A DNA stretch of 64,000 nt from the NCBI GenBank assembly GCA_021234155.1, contig JAJEKV010000027.1:8296873-8360872 (forward strand), written 5' to 3'. Each line of letters begins with the position of its first letter. The stretch's first letter is position 1. Both the position numbers and the translations under genes were made by a program. The notes below the pieces were generated by a model that saw only the letters and a list, made by a program, of their open reading frames with translations, searched no databases and was not told the origin of the DNA. Below are positions 1 through 9,394 of this stretch, one piece after another. Origin of the DNA: Isoetes taiwanensis. Lineage: Eukaryota; Streptophyta; Lycopodiopsida; Isoetales; Isoetaceae.

Positions 1-66
1 TGGTATGGGGGAAGAACTCCTGTTTGTATACGGTGAGTGCACCGTATACGAGTAGGGGACGTCACA
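1..66 (+). mobile_element. 3' end of an LTR (retrotransposon)
   Basis: The stretch ends in CA and is followed one base later by a tRNA-Met-type primer-binding site, as expected for the end of a 5' LTR. It contains a 10-bp inverted repeat (positions 26-35 against 40-49, core GTATACGGTG) that could fold at the RNA level. The rest of the LTR lies left of the window, so its length and family cannot be read. A matching 3' LTR was not found in the window. Confidence 0.55.
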
Positions 67-67
67 G

Positions 68-80
68 TGGTATCAGAGCA
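68..80 (+). other. Primer-binding site (initiator tRNA-Met type)
   Basis: TGGTATCAGAGCA is the standard plant LTR-retrotransposon site complementary to the 3' end of initiator tRNA-Met. It fixes the LTR boundary at about position 66. It does not tell copia from gypsy. Confidence 0.7.
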
Positions 81-277
81 ATGTTCTTGGTGACCAAGAG
101 CAAAGCACTGACCATGTTCCCAATAGCACTAACTTGATAGGATCCTTAAACCTCGAAAAATGGGAAAAAAAAAATTTCTTCTCATTTTTGTAGTTTATGC
201 TAAGCTAGTAACAGTTAGAACAAATGAAAAACATAAAAAGAGTAAAATTAGTGAGCCAACCTTCAAAAAGTAGGGTG

Positions 278-344
278 GTCTCACACGTCGCGCCAGGACA
301 GATAATGAGAATCTCATTTTCGGACTGGGCGCAATGTGTGAGAC
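278..344. repeat. 67-bp hairpin repeat, copy 1
   Basis: Near-perfect inverted repeat. The outer arms read GTCTCACACGTCGCGCC and GGGCGCAATGTGTGAGAC, and inner arms around an AATGAGA/TCTCATT core continue the stem almost to the centre. It is one of four copies in the window. This copy and the next form the pair upstream of gene A. Confidence 0.9.
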
Positions 345-478
345 ATTCAACTTGAACACACTAAAAAGTTATAAATTACAGAAAAATAACTTGATAATTC
401 TAATTTCGAGCTAAGAAATAGTAAAATTGGCATATTATACGCTTAAAAAGTATAAAATTTAATAGCGGGACCCACCAT

Positions 479-545
479 GTCTCACACGTCGCGCCAGGAC
501 AGAAAATGAACTTTTCATTATCGGTCTGGGCACAACGTGTGAGAC
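479..545. repeat. 67-bp hairpin repeat, copy 2
   Basis: Same hairpin as at 278-344, starting 201 bp later, with a slightly different inner stem (AATGAAC/TTTTCATT). It lies 80 bp upstream of the first TATA box of gene A. Confidence 0.9.
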
Positions 546-611
546 CATGCTTAAATTTAGGTGTTCTAGATGTTTTAGGTAACCCAAAAAGGTAGTTTGG
601 AATTTGACCTA

Positions 612-665
612 AAAAATCGACCCCTATAAATAGATCTCCAAAATCGACCCCTATAAATAGATCTA
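612..665 (+). promoter_or_regulatory. Tandemly duplicated TATA-box unit, gene A promoter
   Basis: A 27-bp unit containing CCCTATAAATAGATCT occurs twice back to back, giving TATA boxes at 625-632 and 652-659. Plant transcription normally starts about 30 bp downstream, so initiation near 655-690 is expected. That would leave a 5' UTR of roughly 70-100 bases before the ATG at 761. The match to plant core promoters is strong, but transcription is inferred. Confidence 0.6.
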
Positions 666-760
666 GACCCCCCATTTCCGTCTCCCCTTAGAAAATCGCG
701 CTCACCGCCAAGGCGATCTCCTCGGCGCCACCGGCTCAGGATTGAAGAACCCAGTCAAAT

Positions 761-2019
761 ATGGCCCGCATTAAAGCGGGGCCCAGAAGCCCCGCCGAGG
801 CGAATCGTCCCAGCGCCAGGTGACCACCGCCTCATTCGGAGGATACCTCCAAGAACGCCTTTTCCTAAGAAGGCTAATCTTCTTCCAAATGAGGCGGGCG
901 ATCGGATCGGAGCCACTGACATCGGAGGTCATAGAAGAGGAGCGGCCGGACATTATGCAGCAGATTCTCGAAGAGATGGCCGAAGAGGAGAGGAGGAACA
1001 GGGAGGAACGGGAGCAGTTAGGGCAGCCGACCGTCGAGGAGCAACTCGAGGCTTGGGCCCGCCTGCAGGAGGAGGAAGAGAGAGAGGAGCAGCGGCAGCC
1101 GAAGCTTAGCCCTGCTGAAGAAGCAGACCTCGCGGCCTTCATCAGCAAGTATGAAGCCAAGGAGCGCCGCCGAGAGAAGAGGACAAAGAGACAGCAGGAC
1201 GAGCCATCCGCAGCCGGCGAGCCGAAAAGGAAGAAGGTCAAAGGCATTAAGGCGGGAGGCAGAAGAGTTGTCAAGGTTGGTAAGCGAGGGCAGGGTCCCG
1301 TGATCAATGAGCCATCAAGCGAGCAAACCCCACCTTCAACCGACGACTCGGATGAAGATTACGTCCCCAACACTGAGGGGGCAAGCTCTTCAAAACCCCC
1401 GGTCGTGGAGAAGGAAGTACCCGAGCAGGTGGCACCTGAGGAGGAGCAGCCCGGACAAGCGCCGAAGCCCCCACCATTCCCGACGTGGGATAGGGTCAAA
1501 GCCCCGCGACCCCAACAGGAGGCGTACGTGATAGACCCGGTCAAGGTCTATCAGAAGAAGATTAAGGAGCACAACGCCTACATGGCAAAGTGGGAGGCGT
1601 ACAACGCTTATTACCAGGAGCACAGGGTGAGAACGATTGAAGGCGGACGCCCAACAAAAAGCCAGACCCTGAAGCCGCCGCCACCCAAGCCCAAGCCTCC
1701 CAGAGCACCAGGAAAGAAGCGGACCAAGAGCAAGCAGAAGGAGCAGAGGGCCCTCAAGGAAATCCGGCACTTCCAGCGAAGTTACGGACTCTTGATCCCC
1801 CGGGCACCATTTCAACGCTTGGTCCGAGAAGTCATGCAGGAGTACAACACGGACATGCGCGTGACTGATGAAATGCTGCTGTGCTTATAGGAGGCAGCAG
1901 AGGCGAAAATAGTGCATCATTTTGAGGATTCGACGGCCTGCACAGTACACGCGAAGAGGGTTACACTTATGAGACAGGATATGTATTTGGCCAGACACAT
2001 CAAGGGAGAACGCCCTTGA
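761..2019 (+). pseudogene. Gene A: long-tailed histone H3-fold protein with in-frame TAG
   Basis: The frame opens after a stop at 772-774. The first in-frame ATG is at 889. An ATG at 761 in a neighbouring frame starts MARIK, which resembles the H3 amino terminus, so a small frameshift near 800-820 may have split the true start. From 889 the product has an acidic, Glu-rich coiled-coil-like segment, two basic patches that could be nuclear localisation signals (about residues 106-125 and 275-285), a DSDEDY acidic stretch and a Pro-rich linker. A complete H3-type fold follows from about residue 287: [24 protein letters not shown], then TAG at codon 334. The same frame continues with [16 protein letters not shown] and ends GERP at 2016. 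The TAG sits where H3 has Gln (LQEA), a one-base CAG change. The alphaN helix resembles plant CenH3 (EIRHFQ, LLIP.APF), but loop 1 has no CenH3-type insertion. The tail is about 290 residues, against about 40 in H3 and usually under 100 in plant CenH3. The histone fold is clear. Function and the host-gene or element-gene status are not. Confidence 0.8.
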
Positions 2020-2165
2020 ACTTTTTTGTAAATAATGAAAATTTTTGTTAATATAAAAGAATTTTTGTGTAAATAATGTGTCCAATCTTGGTTAATCAGG
2101 TTAAGATATTGAATTCCAGCTTTTGTTTTGGTCAAATTGGAGTTTTTGAGCAAAATTGAGACGAT
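2020..2165. other. AT-rich 3' flank of gene A
   Basis: AT-rich DNA with AATAATGAAAA and AATATAAAAGAA stretches that could serve as polyadenylation signals for gene A. I see no coding sequence. Confidence 0.35.
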
Positions 2166-2232
2166 GTCTCACACGTCGCGCCAGGACAGAAAATGAGAAT
2201 CTCATTTTCGGGCTGGACGCAACGTGTGAGAC
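2166..2232. repeat. 67-bp hairpin repeat, copy 3
   Basis: Same inverted repeat as at 278. This copy has the most regular inner stem (GAAAATGAGA-A-TCTCATTTTC). It is the first of the pair upstream of gene B and lies just past the AT-rich end of gene A. Confidence 0.9.
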
Positions 2233-2365
2233 CATGACCCAAAAGTGCCCAAAGCAGCTCCAAATCGACCAAATAAGGGGTCAATTCTGCCTAACTCGGC
2301 GAGTTTAGTAGAATTACACCCTTAGATCACCCAGATTGATCAAGCTTAGCCCATTTAGAACCCAT

Positions 2366-2432
2366 GTCTCACACGTCGCGCCAGGACAGAAAATGAACTT
2401 CTCATTATCGGTCTGGGCGCAACGTGTGAGAC
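2366..2432. repeat. 67-bp hairpin repeat, copy 4
   Basis: Same inverted repeat, starting 200 bp after copy 3. This reproduces the spacing of the pair upstream of gene A. The DNA between the two hairpins does not look alike in the two pairs. Confidence 0.9.
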
Positions 2433-2560
2433 CTCGCACCATTTTGTTCACCATGCCATATCCAAGTGATCTCCAAATTGTTGCAATAGGTTCATTAGTC
2501 CATCCTAGCATGCTCAAACCCTAGAAGTAGTCTTCAAACTCTCAATTGCACCCTTCAATA

Positions 2561-2608
2561 GATCAGAATCACCCAATCCCAGTAGATCAGAATCACCCAA
2601 TCCCAGTA
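2561..2608 (+). repeat. 24-bp tandem duplication upstream of gene B
   Basis: GATCAGAATCACCCAATCCC plus AGTA occurs twice in direct tandem, 40-87 bp upstream of the gene B TATA box. Each copy contains a CCAAT motif, so it could be a doubled upstream promoter element. Regulatory function is inference. Confidence 0.6.
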
Positions 2609-2647
2609 AATTCTAGATCATCCAAAAATTAGGGTTTTCCCCTTTTC

Positions 2648-2655
2648 TATAAATA
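2648..2655 (+). promoter_or_regulatory. TATA box of gene B
   Basis: TTCTATAAATAGG is a strong plant-type TATA box 115 bp upstream of the gene B ATG. The same octamer drives gene A, so the two genes appear to have separate but similar core promoters. Confidence 0.6.
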
Positions 2656-2769
2656 GGTCCTCCACTTCTCATTTAGCACCTTACAAGTTTGCTCTCGACT
2701 GCTTAGGCGATCTTCCAACTCCCTGAGGCGCTTCTGCATCCGTTTGATACTCTCTTCTTCGCTAGATCA

Positions 2770-4301
2770 ATGGCCACTGCTGACTTCAGGCGATGGTACA
2801 GCGCCAGTGCCCATGCTGCCGAGGCGGATGTCAATGACATCTTCCGAGTCTTTGGGAGGGAAATAGATATCCAAGCCACGCTGAACGCAACCCCAGCATA
2901 TAGACAAGTCTTAGCAGAGTTCCAAGCTAGGGTAGGACCCTCCCTTGTCCAGGTTCCCCCTTGCATAGGCTATTTTGTTCCCCGCCCATCCCTTCAAGCA
3001 GCCTTGGGTGATGTCCCCAACATCGCCAAGTACCTAACTAACAAGGCGCAGAGGCTACCAGACTACATGGTCCTGACAGCTAACAGGACCAAGTATTTCT
3101 CCTATACCGCCGCCTTAGCTATTTTCCTATCCCACCGTGCCGAAAACCCATTGGGGGCAACCTCTATTCCTCCCATGGAGGTAGACCCCATAGCAGCCCA
3201 AGCAAAGAGCGCGATGCTTTTTGCAAAGCATCAAAGAGCAAGAAGGAAGAGAGGAAGAAGAGGAGTCGGACGACGAAGAGTACACCGAGCTAGACTCAGA
3301 GGAGGAACGGCGACAAGCGGAAGAGGAGCTGGTCAACTTCGAAAGCGTAGCCGCAACATCGAAGTTGCTTCCCCACTTGGGCTAGGGCATCACAAGCCTA
3401 GCCCCCTATCATCATCGATGGAGAGGAGTATCTACTCCTCAAATGGCATCCGTAACCTCCCCGGAATGCAGAGAGGGAGCTCGATTGGATGAACCGCTCC
3501 CACCAACTGCGGCAGACCGACATGGACAACTTCATCGTCCCGGGAGTCTCTTCAGACTTCCCGCTTCAAGTCGGGGAAGCCGACACCTACCTACTCGGGA
3601 AGCGACTTCCCACATCCGCATACAAAGAAGAAAGGCAAAGTTATGGAGACCGGAGACTCGCCATCCGAAGAAGAGTTCCTCGCCATTCAGAACGGATGGG
3701 GATCGAGGCAAGACCACCAAAGATCCCGATGCCGAGTCCCTTGACACCACCTCCAAAGAAGAGGAGCGTGAATTGACCTCAGCGAAGTCGACTCCCTGTC
3801 GAAGACTACCGGGAGCTCACCGGAGATAGAGGTCGACCAATATGCTTTGCAGGCGACATAGAGCAGGAGGCCAAACAAGTGGGGAATCATCCGCGACGCT
3901 GGCAACGACGACATCGCTGAGGTACTACCCGCCACCGCCGCTAGACAGAGAATAGCGGTGGTACACCGCAAATTCAGCCCCCGTGGGTGAGGAAGGACTG
4001 CTCGTGCTAATTGCACTCTCGTGCTTCGGGCAGCATGCTCGAATAGCGGCAAATGTCGACTACGCCCCCTAGTCAAGAGAGCAATGGCACTTGACCTCTT
4101 CGACTTCGCCATACCTCATCGACGTCAAAGCGAGATTAGCGGGTGGCGCGCCCTCACATCCGACCATAGAGTGGAAGACTTGGCGAGAGCCTTGCGGCTC
4201 GTCGTCAAAAGCGTCTTCGTGAACTTGGGTCATTCGTAGGAAACGCCCAAGTTAAGAAGTTCCTAGAGGACAACCCATCTTACCGGCGATTTCAAGATTA
4301 G
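2770..4301 (+). pseudogene. Gene B: unrecognised protein, broken by frameshifts
   Basis: The first block is open from the ATG at 2770 for about 155 codons (MATADFRRWYSASAHAAEAD onward). At about 3230 the better frame shifts to an acidic stretch (EEEEESDDEEYTELDSEEE) that soon meets a stop. Protein-like pieces then alternate between frames (LRQTDMDNFIVPGVSS near 3510; KVMETGDSPSEEEF near 3640; DLFDFAIPH near 4090). The likely end is FLEDNPSYRRFQD before TAG at 4299-4301. I do not recognise the protein. Its mix of globular and acidic parts, own TATA box and the same paired hairpins suggest it belongs with gene A. At least three frame changes make it a pseudogene, or badly resolved sequence. Confidence 0.5.
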
Positions 4302-4473
4302 TTAGACTCTTGATCCCGGAGACTTTTTGTACTAAAATATTATATAATATATGAATATAATTTCTTTTGCACTTTAAATGTTTTGTTGATGTGTTTTGTC
4401 CCACAACTATGCCAACAAACCACTTATAATGCAAGAGAACAAGTAAAACTAACCACATAGCCATGAATTACTT
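4302..4473. other. AT-rich junction before Ty3/gypsy gag
   Basis: No gene is visible. It holds an AT-rich stretch (TATTATATAATATATG near 4340) and no recognisable LTR or primer-binding site, so the start of the following gypsy element appears lost. Confidence 0.4.
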
Positions 4474-5495
4474 GTGCATGCAGTTAGGGGCCTAGGCTCA
4501 GGGGAACGACAACGCCAAGACCTCAGGGAAGAACAGAGTCCGCCCAGGCCACCTCCGGCAAGGAACCTGTTCGAGGAATTTGGACCCATGACCCCAGAAG
4601 AGGAAATATCACAGATGAGGACGGACCTTGAGCAGATAAAGGCTTTGCTAGCCGCACAAGCAGGAGCGGGTTCGGTGGGCAACGCTCAGTTGCCTCAAGC
4701 ATCAGCTCGGAAGATAGGAAGGGACAAGAAGAGGAGCAAGAGAAGGAGGTCCTCCAGCTCGGAATCCTCCGACTCAAGCTCCGATTCGGACTCCGACTCC
4801 GAGGAAGAGGAAGAACAGGCCCAGGACCGAACAGATGGAAGGCAGAGGAACACGGCAGATGCAAGGCAGAGGGATGCCATAGATGGACGACAAAGGGACA
4901 CCAGAGCCTCTGACTACCAGAAGAAGGTAGATTCTGCACTGGGCAATGTATGGAAGGCCTGAATCGAAACAGTTCGGGGAGAACAGTCGATTAGAAGCGA
5001 GGGCATGGCGGACGAAATGAGTGAGTACGGCAATGCTTATGGTATGAAGGATAAAGAAGAAGAAGAAGAAGAAGAGATTTTAACGTCACGCCACAAGGCA
5101 GCGTCCTATCGGACATGTGACACTTTACAACACACCCAGATGGGTCCTGCCCCCACCACTTTACATTGCTGAAGTGGGTCCTTCCCCCACCAACTTTACA
5201 TTGCATGGCCACTTTCACAACGAGGCGTTGAACCCGTGACCTTGGGTATGGCAGTTTAATGTCTTACCAAGACAAAGGCAGACTGGCAACAGCCAACTTG
5301 AAAGGAGCCGCACAAATTTGGTGGAAGGGTTATGCAAAGGCACATGGCTTAAGCAGGGATGCTTGTAAGTTCAGAAAGTTTGCTAAAGCCTTCAAGCGCC
5401 ATTACGTTCCAAGGGAGCACAAGTCCAAAGATGATGCAACAAATCTCTGAGGTTGCAACAGGGGAAACAAATCAGTCCAGAAATATACAGAGGAA
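4474..5495 (+). pseudogene. gag: Ty3/gypsy Gag, 5'-truncated and interrupted by a SINE
   Basis: Open coding frame from about 4474 without a convincing ATG; the first in-frame ATG is at 4588. The N-terminal part has a Glu-rich heptad-like segment (EEISQMRTDLEQIKALLAAQ), then a basic, Ser/Asp/Glu-rich linker. A stop comes at 4960-4962. After the SINE at 5057-5270 the frame resumes as GRLATANLKGAAQIWWKGYA and FAKAFKRHYVP, which is the Retrotrans_gag capsid core (W-W and the F..F..HY block). A further stop at 5448-5450 and a frame change join it to the downstream pol frame. The capsid would form virus-like particles that package the element RNA. Confidence 0.8.
5057..5270 (-). mobile_element. tRNA-derived SINE inserted in gag
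   Basis: Read on the minus strand it starts near 5270, has a Pol III B-box-like motif (GGTCACGGGTTCAACGCC) about 30 bases in, and ends with GACGTTAAAA followed by (TTC)n at 5057-5095. It is flanked by GATAAAG (5050-5056) and GACAAAG (5271-5277), a 7-bp target duplication with one mismatch. Removing it and one duplication restores continuous gag reading (MKDK then GRLATANLKG). The head looks shortened, because I cannot place a good A box. The 3' GACGTTAAAA plus microsatellite matches the LINE ends in this window, which suggests those LINEs mobilise it. Confidence 0.75.
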
Positions 5496-5498
5496 TTC

Positions 5499-8400
5499 AT
5501 GAGGCTAAGACTTTATGTGCCAAAGTTGGGCGAAAAACATGCAGTAGAGAGCTACATTGAGGGCCTGAATGAGGAGATCCGCAAGCTTGTAAGGGCAATA
5601 AATCCTAAGACAGTATCAGAAGCAGAGTCCAAGGCAATAAGCTTGCAAAGAATGGGACCTCAGAATAGCGGGCAGAGGCAGCAGCATTACCAGGATAAAG
5701 GCAAGGCAATAGGGAGTTATAGCCCTAGAGCAGCAAGTCCGGGTCCAGCTAGAGCCCCATATGGTGGCAACCAGGGGAAACAGCAGGAGAAGAAGCAGGT
5801 GTCCTTCAAGGACAAGCAGGAGGGGTCAAACTACTCCAAAGGTCGATCCTTTTGCGTGGCTATGCCCAAGGAAAAGAGACAGGAGTGCATAGAAAAGCAG
5901 CTTTGCTTCAGGTGCTTCCAGCCAGGCCATAGGACAGCGAACTGCCCCTACGTCATGAGTGCAGCACTAGCAGAATTGGGAGATTGGGACACTCTGTCTG
6001 ACGAAGACGGCGAGGAAGCCCGCGACTACATTCAGGGTGAGTGTCATATCTTTGCCGCAATAGATACAGAGCAAGCAGAGAGCCAGTATAAAGTAATTTC
6101 CACAGTAGGGAAGGCCAAGACCAAGTCCTTCATAGTCTTGATAGACTCAGGAAGTAGCCATAACTTTGCATCCCCCAGAATGGTTCAAATGTTGAAGTTG
6201 AAAACACTAAAGTCAAAGCCAAGGCCCGTCGTCTTAGCAAGTGGAGCAGTAAGGCAGACGGCAGGCAAGAGAATTAACTTCGACGTCGACTTGCCAGGGA
6301 TTAATATCCAGATGGGGGCAGAAGTAATGGGCATTGGCAAGTACGACTTGATCATAGGAATGGAGTACCTTGGACCGGCAGGGGCCATTATTGATTGTGG
6401 AAAGTGGAAGGTGACCTTCCCAACGCCCGACGGCAAAATCATTGAGATCACAGGTAAAGAAGTTGTTCCCATCATGCAGTGTATGTCTTCTAAATGGCTG
6501 TTCAAGTGCATCAAGAGCGAGCAGGTGGCATACATCTTCAAGCTTGAGATTGATGAGCCAGAGTCAGAAGAAAGTAAAGAAGACAAGGTGCTCAGCAAGT
6601 TGCCGAAGCAAATAGCTAAGCTGATCACGGAGTTCCATGATCTCTTTCCAGATGAGATCAAGCAGCTTCCTCCTTACAGGGGAGTCGAGTGCGAGATAGC
6701 ACTCGAACCAGGAACAAAGCCGACAAGCAAGGCTCCATACAGAATGACGACGCAGGAGTTGATGGAGCTGAAGAAGCAATTACAGGAGTTGCTCGACCTA
6801 GGCTTCATTAGACCTAGTGTCTCGCCATTTGGAGCGCCCATCCTCTTTGTAAAGAAGAAGGATGGCAGTTTAAGGATGTGCATAGGCTATAGGCAGTTGA
6901 ACAAGCACACAATTAAGAACAAGTATGCGCTCCCCAGATCAAATGACTTGATGGATCAACTCCAAGGTGCAAAGGTCTTCTCCAAAATTGACTTAAGGTC
7001 AGGTTATCATCAGACCAGGATAAAGGAAGAAGATATTCACAAGACCGCCTTCAGAACGCGGTATGGGCATTATGAGTTCACGGTAATGCCTTTCGGCTTA
7101 TCGAATGCCCCCGCGACGTTCATGAGGCTCATGAACGACATCTTCAGGGAGTTCTTAGGCACCTTTGTGATTGTATTCTTTGATGACATTTTGGTGTATA
7201 GCAGATCCCTTGAAGAGCACATACAACACTTAAGGAGAGTGCTAGAGAAGTTGAAGAGGCACCAGTTGTACGCCAAGTTGTCGAAGTGCCACTTCGCAAC
7301 GGAGAAGGTGGAATATCTCGGTCATGTGATATCAGCAGAAGGAATCTCGACGGATCCTGCCAAGATTGAAGCCGTCATTCAGTGGCCGGCACCGAAGAAC
7401 GTGCATGAAGTCAGAAGTTTTCTCGGCCTAGCAGGGTACTACAGGAAGTTCGTGAAGAACTTTGCTAAGATAGCGTCCCCGCTAACAGACTTGACGAGGG
7501 CAGAGAAGGTGAAAGATTGGGCAGAGCATTGGCACAAGAAAGCCCAAGCAGGGTTTGAATTGTTGAAGGAAGCTTTAACAACAGCCCCAGTCCTAACCCT
7601 GCCGGACCCAGAGAAAGATAAGCTTGTAGCGACAGATGCGAGTAAGATAGCTACAGGTGCAGTGCTCATGCAAGAAGAGCGTGTGGTAGCGTATGATTCC
7701 AGGAAAATGAACGACGCCGAAACGCGCTACCCCACCCACGATCAGGAATTGCTTGCGGTTGTCAGGGCATTAAGAATTTGGAGGCACTATCTTTTGGGAA
7801 GGAAGTTCCAATTGGATACAGACCATCAGAGCCTCCAGTATGTATTTACGCAACCACACCTCAACCTGTGGCAGAGAAGGTGGATGGAGTTCCTTGAAGA
7901 GTATGACTTTGATATAGTCTACAAGCCAGGGAAGCTCAACGTGGTAGCAGATGCGCTTTCAAGGCATCCCCTGACAACTAGAGTGCATTGCAATGCAATT
8001 TCGACGCTCTCCAGCGACTTTGGTAAGAAGATTGAAGAGTCCTTGCCAACGGATGTGGATTTCAGGGAAGTATGGGCGAGTCTCTCTAGGGAGGCTAGAA
8101 CAGATAAAGAGCGGGAAGCCTTTAAACATTATAAGAAGGAAGGCAACCTGTTATACCATAAGAACAAGTTGTGCGTGCCCGAATCATCAGGGGTAAGGAA
8201 ATTGATCCTCCATGACACGCACAACAGCCCAATAGCTGGCCATGCGGGATTCATGAAAACATATTTCAAAGTGCGCAGCAGCTATTATTGGCCAGGAATG
8301 AAGAAGCAGGTAGCTCGCAACATCAGGGAATGTCAGCTATGTCAGCAGACGAAGGCTGAGCAGCTTCGAATTCCAGGAGCATTAGAGCCATTAGCGGTGC

Positions 8401-8520
8401 CAAACGCTAAGTGGGAGGTGATCAGCATGGATTTCATCACAGGGCTTCCAAGAACAGTAAGAGGAAAGGATGCCTTGATGGTAGTGGTCGACAAGTTGTC
8501 GAAAATGACACATTTAGTAG
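5499..8520 (+). CDS. pol: Ty3/gypsy Pol (PR-RT-RNaseH-IN), 3'-truncated
   Basis: One open frame of 1008 codons carries, in order: the end of Gag, a CCHC zinc knuckle ([14 protein letters not shown], about residues 137-150), an aspartic protease ([13 protein letters not shown], about 213), reverse transcriptase ([12 protein letters not shown], then FFDDILVYS at about 560), RNase H ([13 protein letters not shown], about 711) and an HHCC integrase zinc finger (about 905-950). The integrase core starts (SMDFITGLP) and then stops at 8525, just after homology ends at KMTHLVE. The catalytic D-D-E set, any chromodomain and the 3' LTR are gone, replaced by the palindromic repeat region. Apart from that truncation the frame has no internal stop, which suggests a fairly recent copy. 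The order RT-RNaseH-IN identifies the Ty3/gypsy group. Confidence 0.93.
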
Positions 8521-8720
8521 AATGACCGCCCAATTTACCAGACCAGAGGAGGTTAACAAGCACAGACGGAGGATTGGCATCCCAGGGGAGGATTGGATGG
8601 AGCAACAGAGGCAAGAAAAGACAAATCGGGTGCCCGCCCAATTTGCCAGAGCAGAGGAGGTTAGCAAGCACAGACCCGCCAGACCGGCCAGACCGGTTTG
8701 GAGACACCCAGAGTAGGTTT
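8521..8720. repeat. Truncated end of the 134-bp palindrome-bearing array (copy 1)
   Basis: It shares units with the large array at 13.8-14.7 kb: AGGAGGTTAGCAAGCACAGA, GGGGAGGATTGGATGGAGCA and the palindrome CAAATCGGGTGCCCGCCCAA. It starts abruptly where the gypsy integrase stops, so 8520 is a rearrangement or insertion boundary. Confidence 0.75.
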
Positions 8721-9394
8721 ATAAGCATGGAAGCAGAGGGTGTGTGGATGTAGAGGGTTATTTGGTGCAGAGGACACAATTCCTGATGTACTAAGTCACA
8801 ACCAAGAGGCCAGAGGTGCGCGCCAGAGGGTTTACAAGCATAGAAACCAAAACTGATGGATGTAGGATAGCTGAGAATTTCATTTAGGGTGGACTGCTTA
8901 TGGCCAGTGGCTTATCGCCTGCAGTAATATAATAAACTAAACTTAAACATAAAAGCAGTACCTTTTCCTTCCTTCAAGGGTCGTTTTTCCATGACAGCTG
9001 TTGCAGTGTTCTTTAGCAGGCGAAATTGGGCGGGCGCCCAATTTCCTCCCTGTTGCGGTGGTCCTTAGGGGTTGAAATTGGGCACCCGCCCAATTTGCTA
9101 CCTGTTGCAGTCTTTCTTAGCAGGTGAAATTGGGCGTGCGCCCAATTTCTCCTTGTAGTGCTCCATAGCAGTTGTAATTGGGCACCCGCCCAATTTGCCA
9201 TCACATGGTGCTTTCATAAATGATACATAGTTAGTCTTTCTGATTACAGCAGGGAGGAAATTGGGCGGGTGCCCAATTTCACCTCCCAAGAACCATTACA
9301 AAAAGAAGCAAATTGGGCGGTCGCCCAATTTCACCTGGTAAGGACCATCTACTAAAACTTTGCGGATCAACGGATTCATTTCTTCTTTGTGCAG
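8695..9394 (+). repeat. Leader region with six short palindromes, direct-repeat copy 1
   Basis: Non-coding leader of the DUF8039 gene, repeated at about 14745-15435. It carries six 22-24 bp palindromes of the form AAATTGGGC-NNN-GCCCAATTT at about 9025, 9075, 9126, 9175, 9258 and 9309. The centre varies while the arms are kept. The segment ends in a good splice acceptor (TTCTTCTTTGTGCAG, ending 9394), so it is probably an intron or 5' UTR. Confidence 0.75.

Noticed and set aside
820-1890. Gene A starting with GTG at 820
   Set aside because: Plant nuclear genes use ATG. 761 (with a frameshift) or 889 are better candidates.
889-2019. Calling gene A a centromeric CenH3
   Set aside because: AlphaN resembles CenH3, but loop 1 lacks the extra residues, the end is H3-like and the tail is unlike either. 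Only an H3-fold call is justified.
5200-5270. Possible tRNA gene on the minus strand
   Set aside because: Only a B-box-like motif is present, with no cloverleaf. Target duplications and a (TTC)n tail show it is a SINE.
8521-9345. Regularly spaced palindromes resembling a CRISPR array
   Set aside because: The spacing is irregular and the spacers are repeated, no cas genes are present, and the context is clearly a plant nuclear genome.
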